This document shows, piece by piece, positions 46,613-58,488 of a stretch of DNA of 64,000 bases (its first letter is position 1; the number at the start of each line of letters is the position of its first letter). The notes beneath the pieces were generated by a model. That model searched no databases, was not told where the DNA came from, and worked only from the letters and a program-made list of their open reading frames with translations. The position numbers and the translations under genes were made by a program. Source of the DNA: Enterococcus canis NBRC 100695 (GTDB lineage Bacteria; Bacillota; Bacilli; Lactobacillales; Enterococcaceae); NCBI RefSeq assembly GCF_001544375.1, contig NZ_BCQJ01000008.1, forward strand, positions 27,393 through 91,392, written 5' to 3'.

Positions 46613-47269
46613 ATGAGTCCGATTTTTCATTCACTATATGTCGCCATCTTTGCCACTGGGATTGGCTTTTTGATTGCCTTACCCTTTGCTTATTGGGACG
46701 TCTATTATCCTTATAGAGGTCGGCGGATCGTCGAAATTTTGTTTCTACTCCCGCTCGTCCTACCTCCCACCATCGTGGGCTTTTATCTTTTACAACTATT
46801 TGGCAAATACGGCGTTTTAGGTCAGCTCCTGGAACGCGTCAATTATTCGCTTATTTTTACCCTGCAAGGGGCGACCTTAGCCACGATTGTAGTGATTTTA
46901 CCTTTGATTTTCCAAGGCTTAAAAGGGGCCTTTGCCTCGATCCCACAAAATTTGATTGAAGTGGCACAAACATTATCCGCCAATAAACGTGAAACCTTGT
47001 TTCGGGTAATTCTACCGAACTGCTGGCCCAGCGTGATTGCCAGTATTCTGTTAGCCTTTTGTCGCGGTTTAGGTGAATTTGGTGCCAGCCTGATGGTCGC
47101 CGGCTATATTGAAGGGAAAACCGATACCATCGCCACCGCCATCTACTTCGCCGTCCAACAGGGCGACACGCAGCAAGCCTTTCTCCTTAGTGCTGTAAAT
47201 GTCGCCATTGGCGTAGTCTTGCTGCTGATTATTCAATTGCTGAATCACCGGAAAGGAGCCTTTTTATGA
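46613..47269 (+). CDS. modB: Molybdate ABC transporter permease
   Basis: Five-helix permease with the EAA loop near residues 115-135 (LIEVAQTLSANKRETLFRVILP) and the FCRGLGEFGASLMVAGYIEGKTDT block typical of ModB. 218 residues. It overlaps modC by 4 bp. Confidence 0.95.
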   Translation: MSPIFHSLYVAIFATGIGFLIALPFAYWDVYYPYRGRRIVEILFLLPLVLPPTIVGFYLLQLFGKYGVLGQLLERVNYSLIFTLQGATLATIVVILPLIFQGLKGAFASIPQNLIEVAQTLSANKRETLFRVILPNCWPSVIASILLAFCRGLGEFGASLMVAGYIEGKTDTIATAIYFAVQQGDTQQAFLLSAVNVAIGVVLLLIIQLLNHRKGAFL

Positions 47270-47901
47270 GCCTAAATGTCCAGTTGGCGATGCCCTTATG
47301 TCCCACTGATCTCCAGTTTGCGCATCATTTTACCGCACCAGTGACCGGCCTCAGTGGACCTTCTGGGGTTGGCAAAACAACGATTCTGCGCACCATCGCT
47401 GGCTTGATTACGCCCCCTAAAGCACGGGTGACTTTTCATGAAGAGGTTTGGACGGATACGACTACCAAACAGCACGTGCCGACAAATCAGCGCGATTTGG
47501 CCTATGTCATGCAGGAGGTCGCCCTTTTCCCCAACTTAAATGTGACGGAGAATATCTTGTTCAGTCAAAAAACACAACGTAAAAAAAATCAGGCGCCACC
47601 TAGTAATTACTTCAATTTTCTAGTTGAACGGCTAGGGTTAGAAAAGCTTTTGACGCAACCTATTCAACGCCTTTCTGGTGGTCAAAAGCAGCGTGTGGGC
47701 TTAGCACGGGCATTGTATAGCCAGCCCCGCTTACTTTTGCTGGATGAGCCGTTTAACGGTCTGGATGAAGGCACTCGCGCACAAGCCATGACCTTAACCA
47801 AAGAGCTTTTAAACGAGACCCAAATTCCGGCCATCATCGTCAGCCACCATCAAGTAGAACTAGCCACCTTAGCACAAGAAATCATTCAATTGACACCTTA
47901 A
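47266..47901 (+). CDS. modC: Molybdate ABC transporter ATPase
   Basis: ABC ATPase with Walker A GPSGVGKTT, signature LSGGQKQRVGLARAL, Walker B LLLLDEPFNGLDEG and the H-loop VSHHQ. At 211 residues it lacks the C-terminal molybdate-binding (MOP/TOBE) domain found in proteobacterial ModC, so it does not sense molybdate itself. It ends the mobA-modABC operon. Confidence 0.94.
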   Translation: MSLNVQLAMPLCPTDLQFAHHFTAPVTGLSGPSGVGKTTILRTIAGLITPPKARVTFHEEVWTDTTTKQHVPTNQRDLAYVMQEVALFPNLNVTENILFSQKTQRKKNQAPPSNYFNFLVERLGLEKLLTQPIQRLSGGQKQRVGLARALYSQPRLLLLDEPFNGLDEGTRAQAMTLTKELLNETQIPAIIVSHHQVELATLAQEIIQLTP

Positions 47902-47908
47902 AGCGTAA

Positions 47909-47944
47909 AACAACCCCGTCTCGCGATTGAGACGGGGTTGTTTC
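47909..47944. terminator. Terminator of mobA-modABC
   Basis: AACAACCCCGTCTC and GAGACGGGGTTGTT arms with a 6-nt loop; usable on both strands. Confidence 0.92.
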
Positions 47945-47956
47945 GTAGCCGACGAC

Positions 47957-48946
47957 CTATTCAGCCGCCTTTTCGATACCTTTTTCTAATTGAACACCTT
48001 CCACCTCTTTGTAGGCTTCTTTAACAAAAGCCGCCATAAAGTGATAGAATACATAGCCAATAATCAAGGTGACTAAATACAATTTGATGCCAAAGAATTG
48101 ATTTAAAAAGTTACCCGGTTGTAAATGCTCTAAACCAGTCAAGTAACGCGACATATTGAGTGTGGCAATCAAGCAAATCGCCATCGGGAAAGTCAAAGCC
48201 GCAAAGGTCGGATTAAACGGACGACGCATAAAACCCGGTAGTGAAACTAAAATGTACAAGCTAATCAAGAACAATAGGCCATAAATGAAACCAGCAACTA
48301 ATAAGTTTGGTTGTTCGGTCAAATTGAAGTAGCTAACTAAGCAAAGACTAGGCGGTGCTAAGAAGATCGTCTTCATCAGCTCGGTTTGTTTCGTCATGCC
48401 TAATTTCATGATACGTAAGGCCATTGCTGGTAATAAAATCGCTGAAATTAGGAAGCCATAAATCAACAAGCCTTTTAACACGATAGGATTGCCGTAAGTG
48501 GTCCCCACCACAACGGGTACCAGAATACCCACGTAGGTTACGAACCAACTAGGTAGAAATGTTTCCGGATTGAATTGGCGAATCACATTACGCCAAGTAA
48601 ACAATAAAATATGTAGTGCATGTACGACTACGGCTAAATACCACAGTGCAACACCCAAAGCTGGGATATATGGATAAACATAACTACTCAAAATAGCGGT
48701 TAACATCATAACAGCCGCGTATAAACTAGCTGGTACTACCTGCTGATATTCCTTTTTGAAAATATCGAAATGGAAAATAATCTTCACCATCATAACCAAC
48801 CAAACTAAAATTCCTAACCACATAGTGATATGGCGGACACCACTGAACCCTACGGCATTATACGCATTAGACAAGGTACAAAAACCGACCGTGGTGGCCA
48901 CCGCACCTGCCGGTAGTTTACCAGCTCCATCAAAAATCTTCTTCAT
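47957..48946 (-). CDS. TDT family (TehA/SLAC1-like) transporter
   Basis: Polytopic membrane protein with about ten hydrophobic helices and no N- or C-terminal soluble domain. The pattern (LPAGAVATTVGFCTLSNAY at the start, PAMALRIMKLG and FNPTFAALTFPMAI) fits the TDT superfamily of TehA, Mae1, Ssu1 and SLAC1 proteins, which carry anions such as dicarboxylates, sulfite, chloride or nitrate. Its position beside a nitrate-reductase-like operon suggests nitrate or nitrite, but this is inferred only. AGGAGAG precedes the ATG. 329 residues. Confidence 0.82.
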   Translation of the reverse strand: MKKIFDGAGKLPAGAVATTVGFCTLSNAYNAVGFSGVRHITMWLGILVWLVMMVKIIFHFDIFKKEYQQVVPASLYAAVMMLTAILSSYVYPYIPALGVALWYLAVVVHALHILLFTWRNVIRQFNPETFLPSWFVTYVGILVPVVVGTTYGNPIVLKGLLIYGFLISAILLPAMALRIMKLGMTKQTELMKTIFLAPPSLCLVSYFNLTEQPNLLVAGFIYGLLFLISLYILVSLPGFMRRPFNPTFAALTFPMAICLIATLNMSRYLTGLEHLQPGNFLNQFFGIKLYLVTLIIGYVFYHFMAAFVKEAYKEVEGVQLEKGIEKAAE

Positions 48947-49028
48947 AAAACACTCTCCTAGTTTATTATTTACAACTGATAACAGCCGTCATACATTTGT
49001 TAAAAAGTGAGCAAGTTTGCATTTAAGT

Positions 49029-49054
49029 AAAGCTGCAGCCGAAACTGCAGCTTC
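49029..49054 (-). terminator. Hairpin after the oxidoreductase operon
   Basis: AAGCTGCAG and CTGCAGCTT arms follow the stop codon at 49059. The T tract on the minus strand is short, so read-through into the TDT gene is possible. Confidence 0.6.
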
Positions 49055-49058
49055 GTTC

Positions 49059-50288
49059 TTACACACAAAAATCAAATTCAAAGTTCTCGGTCAAATCAAA
49101 GAAGTCTGAGTAATTGATGTCGAAGATCGACTTATGCAGACGATCCACTCGAATTTGCTCTTTCACTAATTGCGTTAAAATTCCGCTATACGCTAAATCC
49201 CCTTGAATAATAGCGCCGGTAATAACGCCATCTTTATGGATGATTTTTTTGTATTGGCCCGGCGTTTCTAAAATCTCTACTTGGTAGCTGTCATCAGCGG
49301 GAATTGTCACACCAAGGGACATCGTGTTGATCCGCAAGAAATTCATTGTTGATTTGCTGGCAAAGAAATCCGTCAGCTCACGAGGTTGGCCGGCCATATT
49401 GCTAGCCGCAATAATACCTTCTTTGACAGCGGCGGGCCAAATCGGATTACGTCCCGAAACATCTCCAGCCCCATAAACATTGGCTACATTGGTTTCCCCT
49501 AAGGCATTGAACAATAAACCAAAACGATCCCGTTCAATCTCAGTCTCTTCCAAAAATTGCACATTAGAACGCACGCCGGTTGCCACAATTAATAAGTCGC
49601 AAGGAATCGTTTCTTCATTAGATAAATACAACGCTTTGACGTCACCTTTTTCATCCATAATCACTTCTTGCACGGCTGTATTATAAAGCTGGTGCACGCC
49701 ACGGTCGGCAAAAGCATCCTGATATGTTTTAGATGCGCGATGGTCTAATTGAATCGGTAGTAAACGATCGCCAAATTCTACTAAGGTCAAGTTTTTACCA
49801 TAATGCAGCAAGCCTTCTACCGCGTCGATTCCGACTAAACCAGCCCCCATCACCACGATATTGTCGACTTCTGGCAGCTTTTCTTTAATAAAAACAGCGT
49901 CATCTAGGTTACGCAGACCAATGACATTGCCCGCCTCTTTGATATTCGCAACTGGCGGGAAGAAAGTTGACGCTCCCGTTGCCAATAGAACTTTATCATA
50001 AGGAACCGTCTGACCATCTGATAAAGTCAACACTTGCGCGTTGGGGTCGATTTGTGTTAACGCTACGCCCTTTAACCAACGGATATTATTTCGTTCGATA
50101 AAGTCAGCATCTGTAAAATTCAGCTGCGGTACATCCCGTGAGCCTTCTAAATAGTGATGCAAGATACAACGGGAATGGATGGCTTCATCTTTTGAAATCA
50201 ACGTTAGGTTGGCATCAGGTGCAATTTGTGCCAAAGTCCGCAGGCCGTTGATACCAGCAGCGGAGGCTCCTACTACGACATATTTCAT
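49059..50288 (-). CDS. FAD/NAD(P)-dependent oxidoreductase (electron-transfer subunit)
   Basis: Pyridine nucleotide-disulfide oxidoreductase-like flavoprotein. FAD motif VVVGASAAGINGLRTL opens the protein, the NAD(P)-binding motif VVMGAGLVGIDAVEGL is near residue 145, and the second FAD block is ANVYGAGDV. It resembles the reductase part of NasB/NirB-type nitrite reductases and similar NAD(P)H:acceptor proteins. The start is the ATG with AGGAGG upstream. It overlaps the Fe-S gene by 1 bp and probably supplies electrons to it. 409 residues. Confidence 0.88.
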   Translation of the reverse strand: MKYVVVGASAAGINGLRTLAQIAPDANLTLISKDEAIHSRCILHHYLEGSRDVPQLNFTDADFIERNNIRWLKGVALTQIDPNAQVLTLSDGQTVPYDKVLLATGASTFFPPVANIKEAGNVIGLRNLDDAVFIKEKLPEVDNIVVMGAGLVGIDAVEGLLHYGKNLTLVEFGDRLLPIQLDHRASKTYQDAFADRGVHQLYNTAVQEVIMDEKGDVKALYLSNEETIPCDLLIVATGVRSNVQFLEETEIERDRFGLLFNALGETNVANVYGAGDVSGRNPIWPAAVKEGIIAASNMAGQPRELTDFFASKSTMNFLRINTMSLGVTIPADDSYQVEILETPGQYKKIIHKDGVITGAIIQGDLAYSGILTQLVKEQIRVDRLHKSIFDINYSDFFDLTENFEFDFCV

Positions 50289-50728
50289 TAGTTGACCTCC
50301 TCTAGTGATGGTTGAACAGGGGTCACTTCTTCTAAAGTGATCGCCTGCATTGGACATTTTTCTACACATTGTGGGCTCTTGGTTGGGTGATCCAAGCACA
50401 TATCACATTTCATGATGACTTTATGCTGCATCCGGTCAGCCTTCAACACACCATAGGGGCAAGCCATGACACACATGTAACAGCTAGCACATTTGTCTTT
50501 GTCATACAAAACATAACCTGTTTCCGAGTCCTTATACATAGCGCCAGTCATACAAGTGTAGACACATTCTGGTAAATCACAGTGTCGGCAAAAAATAGGC
50601 GAGTTGACGCCTTCATCGCTGACAACAACCCGATTACGGGGATCCTCCCCACCATGGGCCACAGAACAGGCCGTCACACAGGTTAAACAGCTAATACATT
50701 TGCTGCGGTCGATATTGATTCGTTTCAT
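50288..50728 (-). CDS. 4Fe-4S ferredoxin-type electron-transfer protein
   Basis: A 146-residue HycB/DmsB-like protein with four cysteine clusters: CISCLTCVTAC, CRHCDLPECVYTC, CASCYMCVMACPYG and CDMC with later CVEKCP. It should hold up to four 4Fe-4S centres. No signal peptide is seen, so it is cytoplasmic. It lies between the flavoprotein and the Mo subunit and probably links them. Confidence 0.92.
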   Translation of the reverse strand: MKRINIDRSKCISCLTCVTACSVAHGGEDPRNRVVVSDEGVNSPIFCRHCDLPECVYTCMTGAMYKDSETGYVLYDKDKCASCYMCVMACPYGVLKADRMQHKVIMKCDMCLDHPTKSPQCVEKCPMQAITLEEVTPVQPSLEEVN

Positions 50729-50729
50729 C

Positions 50730-52826
50730 TTAGACAGACTCCTTCACTAACTTGTTGATCCGCACCGGTGTTGATTTAAATGATGGCTCTTTTGAAAAAG
50801 AGTCATAAACCGATGGCGTCAAACGGTTGACTTCGATATAGTGCATCGGCGCATACACTTCATCCTCATTAACAAACTCAGAAATCAAGGCTTCAAAATG
50901 CTCTGCAACCCCATTGCTAGAAACCACTTCGATGATTTCTTTTTGTTCAATAGCTAATTGATTAGCGGTGGTTGGATGTAGCAAGACATAGGCCCGGCGT
51001 TCAACGGCATCCTGAACCTCAGGGATTTCCCGTGTCCGTGTTTGCGTATGCCATTGCCCTACTGTTCCACGACCGGTATTCAGTAATAACGGGAACTCTT
51101 CTCCCAACGCTAGCGGATTAGGCAGCGGGGCTTCAAACATAAAGTTGGCTTTGCCACTTGGCGTATAGAAACGATTATTTTCGTATAGGCGGCGTTCATC
51201 AGCCACACCTTCCGCCTTATGCTGTGGTGTATAAGGCCACTGCACGCCTTTAGAATCAGCTAATTCTTCATAGGTAATCCCTGTAAAGTCACAAGGCATA
51301 TTGGCAGAGCATTTCGCCATCAAAGCAAAGGCACTGCTAGGTGTTTCCCAGCCTTTTAACAGCTCGCCCATACCTAATGCCTCACCCATCTTATAAAAGA
51401 CTTGGTAGTCAGTGAGTTCATTTTCCATTGGCGTCAAAGCTGCCCGCATAAGAGACAAACGGCGTTCCGTATTAATCAAGGTGCCTTCCTTTTTGATTCC
51501 CGGTACTACTGGTAAATAAATATCGCAATTTTCAGCGGTTTTCGTATCGTCATAAATATCCTGTACAATGAACAGCTCCAATTTTTCGGTGGCTGCCCGG
51601 AAAGTATCACTATTGATCCAAGAATGGATCGGATTAGTCGCCGCTACCCACAAAGCTTTAATCTCACCGGCATTGATTTTTTCGATGATTACGTTATAAG
51701 GCAACGTCGGTTTAGTCGGCAGCCAGCTGGAATCAATTCCTAACGCTTGTCCTACTACTTCACGGCGCGCTTCGTTATCGTATTCGCCGCCACCGTAGAG
51801 ACCAGTGGTATTACTAAACAAACGCGAACCCATGGCATTACATTGTCCAGTCAAGGAATTGGCGCCGGTTCCCGGACGCCCCATATTGCCGGTCATCAAA
51901 GCTAAATTGATAATGGCTTGCGCCGTCCGAACCGCTTCGTAGCCTTGGTTGACACCCATCGTCCACCAGAAAGAAACATTTTTACCAGCATGAATCAATT
52001 CTGCTAGCTCTTTGATTTCCGCTTCCGTTAAGCCAGTTTCTGCCACACGGCTCAAAGGATAATCTTGTAAAAATTCTTGATACTCCGCAAACTTTTGCGT
52101 ATGTTCCGCAATATAACTTTCGTCAATCCAGCCTTGATCCAGTAAATACTTGGCTAAAATGTACATCACTTTCAAGTCAGCTTTAGCCTTCAACTTGTAG
52201 TGGATATCCGCCTGTTTAGCTGTTTCAGAGCGACGTGGGTCGATGACAATCACTTTTTTATTTGGCAGCTTGTTCATGCGAATGCGTCCCCAGAAAACAG
52301 GATGTGCCACCACTGGATTGGCACCAATCAAAATAATCGTGTCTGATAACTCCGCATCATTCAGCGTATAAGGGGGGGCATCATAACCAAAGCTTTGTTT
52401 ATGGGCCACAACACTCGTTGCCATACAAAGACGCGTATTGCCATCCACATTTCCTTTTAGATAGGTCCGCATCACATGACCAAACAAGGCCATTTCTTCC
52501 ATCGTTAATTGCCCCGTACTAATACCGGCGACACTATCAGGTCCATATTTTGCAATGATCTCCTGCAAACGATTGGCTGTCTGCTGCAAGCCTTCTTGCC
52601 ATTCAACGTGGCTAAAGCTGCCATCCGCTTGCTTCATCCGTGGTCGCGGATCTGGCTTGAATAACTGCTGCTGCCGATCTAGGCGCAGCCCTTTGATACA
52701 AGAAAAACCTTTATTCACCGGATAATCTGGTGTCGGGACGATCTTGACGATTTGTTCATGCTCTGTGTAAAAATCCAAATTACAGGCTAAAGCGCAATAA
52801 TTACAAGTAGATTGTGTCTTCTTCAT
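50730..52826 (-). CDS. Molybdopterin oxidoreductase, NarB/NasA-like (nitrate reductase type)
   Basis: Catalytic subunit binding bis-MGD and one 4Fe-4S cluster through C8, C11, C15 and C43 (CNYCALAC and SCIKG). The probable molybdenum ligand is C134 in NTRLCMATSVVAHKQSFGYD, followed by APPYTLND. This is close to the RLCMAS-x-V pattern of assimilatory and periplasmic nitrate reductases, and unlike the Sec/Cys-H motif of formate dehydrogenases. No Tat signal, so cytoplasmic. 698 residues. Formate dehydrogenase-like or other activity remains possible. Confidence 0.87.
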   Translation of the reverse strand: MKKTQSTCNYCALACNLDFYTEHEQIVKIVPTPDYPVNKGFSCIKGLRLDRQQQLFKPDPRPRMKQADGSFSHVEWQEGLQQTANRLQEIIAKYGPDSVAGISTGQLTMEEMALFGHVMRTYLKGNVDGNTRLCMATSVVAHKQSFGYDAPPYTLNDAELSDTIILIGANPVVAHPVFWGRIRMNKLPNKKVIVIDPRRSETAKQADIHYKLKAKADLKVMYILAKYLLDQGWIDESYIAEHTQKFAEYQEFLQDYPLSRVAETGLTEAEIKELAELIHAGKNVSFWWTMGVNQGYEAVRTAQAIINLALMTGNMGRPGTGANSLTGQCNAMGSRLFSNTTGLYGGGEYDNEARREVVGQALGIDSSWLPTKPTLPYNVIIEKINAGEIKALWVAATNPIHSWINSDTFRAATEKLELFIVQDIYDDTKTAENCDIYLPVVPGIKKEGTLINTERRLSLMRAALTPMENELTDYQVFYKMGEALGMGELLKGWETPSSAFALMAKCSANMPCDFTGITYEELADSKGVQWPYTPQHKAEGVADERRLYENNRFYTPSGKANFMFEAPLPNPLALGEEFPLLLNTGRGTVGQWHTQTRTREIPEVQDAVERRAYVLLHPTTANQLAIEQKEIIEVVSSNGVAEHFEALISEFVNEDEVYAPMHYIEVNRLTPSVYDSFSKEPSFKSTPVRINKLVKESV

Positions 52827-52949
52827 GATTTAGCTCCTTACAATAGTGATGTTTTTCACTTATTAAACTAAAAAAATAATTGCCAAAGATAGTACGAGGG
52901 CACATTTTTATTCTTCTTCATTTTACTCGATTAAAAAACAAAGATTGAT

Positions 52950-52963
52950 TAGGGAACTCCCTA
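52950..52963. promoter_or_regulatory. NreC-type palindrome upstream of the Mo-enzyme operon
   Basis: TAGGGAACTCCCTA fits TAGGG-N4-CCCTA and, read on the minus strand, shares the extended ATATAGGG with the copy at 45102. It lies about 125 bp before the start codon of the Mo subunit. Confidence 0.7.
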
Positions 52964-53009
52964 TATGTCAGTTAATAAATCAAAATAACACTGTATTAAA
53001 ATAACTAAT

Positions 53010-53024
53010 TGATAATGATTATCA
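53010..53024. promoter_or_regulatory. Fur-type 7-1-7 box
   Basis: TGATAATGATTATCA is a perfect 7-1-7 inverted repeat, the Gram-positive Fur-family consensus. It lies in the 340-bp gap upstream of the Mo-enzyme operon, about 185 bp before its start. A weaker partial match follows at about 53075. Confidence 0.65.
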
Positions 53025-53120
53025 CTCTTGCTAATTTAAAAATTAAATAACTTTGTTATTTAAGACAGCCTGTGATTATGAGAATGATTGCTAAATATTG
53101 AACATTTGATTTAGTAAAAG

Positions 53121-53152
53121 AAAACAGCCCAGTGAGAACTGGACTGTTGGGG
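53121..53152 (-). terminator. Terminator of the beta-glucoside operon
   Basis: CAGTCCAGT-TCTC-ACTGGGCTG hairpin followed on the minus strand by TTTTCTTTT, 14 bp after the antiterminator stop. Confidence 0.85.
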
Positions 53153-53165
53153 AAATACAAACTAT

Positions 53166-54005
53166 TTATTCTGTATATTTCATAAGTCGATTGATGTGAA
53201 CTGCTAGGTAGACAACCTCATCTTCTGGAATAGATTCCTTATAAACTTTTTCAATATATTCCTTCACTTTGCTAGCGATCTCCATAGCTGATGGGTAGAT
53301 GATCCACATCTGTTCGGCTAATTCCGTATTATCCTCTTGTAAAAGATGATGTTGGTAGAATCGTTCAACAAAAAAACGAACGTGTGTGATGAAACGTGTA
53401 TAGTGAATCGAATCTGTATTGATTTCCTTTTGAATCGAATAGCGAACCATATTCACAATGCCGCCTATCATCTTAGCATACTTAAAACCATCTGCGGCTT
53501 GCGTATTATCAGCTTGAGCATTGATCAAGTGAAAAGCAATATTGCTTGCCTCTTCCTTGGGTAACGCAATCCCAAACTCTTGATTGATTTGCTTTACCGC
53601 CTTTTTGCCTATTTCAAATTCATTTGGATAGTAATTCTTGATTTCCCAATATAATCGGTTAGCAATCGCCATACCTTCCTGTGCCCGTTCCACCGCAAAA
53701 TTTAAGTGATCCGTCAAAGTTAGATAAATGGACGTATTAAGCTTTTTATTTAAGCTACGTTCCGCCTCTTTGACGATTCGTTGTGTCAAATCGAAAAATT
53801 CATAAGGAATCTCGCCGACCATCTCCAAGATTTGTGTCGTTTTTTGATCTTCCACAGGCAGATACACTTGATCCACATTATCCATTGAGACAATCTCACC
53901 AGTTTTGCGTCCAAAGCCAATACCTTTTCCCAAGGCTATTTTCTCTTTCCCCTGATCATCAATCAAAATGACACTGGAATTCAGCACTTTTTTGATAGTC
54001 GGCAT
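53166..54005 (-). CDS. licT: LicT/BglG family transcriptional antiterminator
   Basis: RNA-binding antiterminator for beta-glucoside genes. The N-terminal co-antiterminator domain (about residues 1-56, IKKVLNSSVILIDDQGKEKIALGKGIGFGRK) is followed by two PTS regulation domains (about 65-170 and 172-279) with phosphorylatable histidines, for example LTDHLNFAVERA and AVHINRL. 279 residues. It ends the EIIBCA-glucosidase operon whose leader carries its RAT target. Confidence 0.94.
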   Translation of the reverse strand: MPTIKKVLNSSVILIDDQGKEKIALGKGIGFGRKTGEIVSMDNVDQVYLPVEDQKTTQILEMVGEIPYEFFDLTQRIVKEAERSLNKKLNTSIYLTLTDHLNFAVERAQEGMAIANRLYWEIKNYYPNEFEIGKKAVKQINQEFGIALPKEEASNIAFHLINAQADNTQAADGFKYAKMIGGIVNMVRYSIQKEINTDSIHYTRFITHVRFFVERFYQHHLLQEDNTELAEQMWIIYPSAMEIASKVKEYIEKVYKESIPEDEVVYLAVHINRLMKYTE

Positions 54006-54024
54006 ATTCCTTCTCCTCTACTTT

Positions 54025-57337
<3,313 letters not shown>

Positions 57338-57390
57338 TCTCTTTCCTCTTTTCATGATTAAGTTGGAATGATTTAGTGGCCACTAAAATC

Positions 57391-57467
57391 AAAAAAGGCA
57401 GGAGCTAAATAAGCAGTAAATAGACTAATCCCAAGAATTAGTTTTACAACTTATTTAGGTCCTGCCT
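57391..57467 (-). terminator. Antitermination-controlled leader terminator
   Basis: AGGCAGGACCTAAATAAG pairs with CTTATTTAGCTCCTGCCT across a 35-nt loop, followed by six T. Its 5' arm overlaps the RAT, so LicT binding prevents the hairpin. Confidence 0.9.
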
Positions 57468-57486
57468 GCATTACCAGTCACATGCC
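57458..57486 (-). promoter_or_regulatory. RAT (ribonucleic antiterminator) for LicT
   Basis: Read on the minus strand: GGCATGTGACTGG, TAAT, then GCAGGCAGGACC. The spacing and the ACTGN-GCAGGCA-ACC core match LicT/SacY RATs. Confidence 0.88.
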
Positions 57487-57498
57487 TTTTATACACAG

Positions 57499-57532
57499 TA
57501 ATATATCATAGTCTTTTTGAAACCGCAACCAG
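57499..57532 (-). promoter_or_regulatory. Promoter and cre site of the beta-glucoside operon
   Basis: On the minus strand TTGCGG, a 17-bp spacer and TATATT form the promoter. The plus-strand word TTGAAACCGCAACCAG (57517-57532) matches the CcpA cre consensus WTGNAANCGNWWNCAW at 15 of 16 positions and covers the -35 element, so glucose repression is expected. Confidence 0.82.
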
Positions 57533-57573
57533 TATTTTGAAAAATATTTTTACTGGTTGGTTATTTTCGTAAC

Positions 57574-58371
57574 CTACTCAGATAAATACCATTGAATAAT
57601 CTGCAGCACGCCCTCTTCATTATGGGAGGGTGCGCGGTGTTTAGCAATTGCGGCAACCTCTTCACTGCTTTCCGCCATGGCATAGCTATGTTCAGTCAAC
57701 GCCAACATCTCCAGATCATTATTGGCATCGCCAAAGGCCAGTAGTTCATCTGAGGTCAGTTGCCATTGCGACAATAACCGTTGAAGTGCCGCCCCTTTTG
57801 TTACTCCTGGAATAATGATATCAATACTGCCGTGACCACTAGCCACCGCTTTGATACGACCAGAAAACTGTTGATTCAGCTCTGTGACTATTTGTTTTGT
57901 GGCCGCCACTGGCACATTTAAAGCCAACTTGACAAACTCATCCTGCGGGAGCGTTGCAAAAGACGCTACCTCTGCCAATGCAAAATAATACTGAGCCGCA
58001 AATTGCTTGAACTCTTCACTAGCAGAGGCTAACAAGTAAGCCTTCTCAACACCACATAAGATAAATTCCAAGTCTGCCTGTGCCACTAAACTGTTGATGA
58101 TTTCTTGAACCAAGTCCCTAGCAAATGTTTGCTTCGCAACTAGCTGGCCTTGTTGAAAAATCAATGCACCATTTTCTGATACAAAAGTGATGGCTGCTCT
58201 TTGTTGAGGAAAGAAAGAACGTAACTGCGCATACTGATTGCCGCTAGCCACAATAAACCGAATGCCTCGTTGGATCATTTCTTCAAAAAGTTGAGCGAAA
58301 CGCACGCGATTATATTCACTGTTTTGATCCAAAAAAGTCCCATCCATATCAACGGCGATAGCTTTGATCAT
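57574..58371 (-). CDS. Cof-type HAD family phosphatase
   Basis: Haloacid-dehalogenase hydrolase of subfamily IIB. Motif I is AVDMDGTFLDQNSEY at residues 6-20, motif II is FIVASGNQY, and motif IV is FGDANNDLEMLA near residue 215. 265 residues. Family members dephosphorylate sugar phosphates, FMN or PLP; the substrate is not deducible. It lies upstream of the beta-glucoside operon promoter and is transcribed in the same direction. Confidence 0.92.
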   Translation of the reverse strand: MIKAIAVDMDGTFLDQNSEYNRVRFAQLFEEMIQRGIRFIVASGNQYAQLRSFFPQQRAAITFVSENGALIFQQGQLVAKQTFARDLVQEIINSLVAQADLEFILCGVEKAYLLASASEEFKQFAAQYYFALAEVASFATLPQDEFVKLALNVPVAATKQIVTELNQQFSGRIKAVASGHGSIDIIIPGVTKGAALQRLLSQWQLTSDELLAFGDANNDLEMLALTEHSYAMAESSEEVAAIAKHRAPSHNEEGVLQIIQWYLSE

Positions 58372-58488
58372 GTAAATCTTCCCTTCTCTGATTCGCTTGT
58401 CCTTAAACTGCTACTTCAGTTTACCAGATAAATTAGCCTGCACCGAACATTTGCTTACCTGATACGTAGAGAGGTACTAAGCTGCCAG

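Noticed and set aside
50730..52826. Formate dehydrogenase identity for the Mo subunit
   Set aside because: No Sec/Cys-His ligand motif of formate dehydrogenases; the RLCMATSVV segment and following APPYTLND fit nitrate reductases better. Kept as an alternative only.
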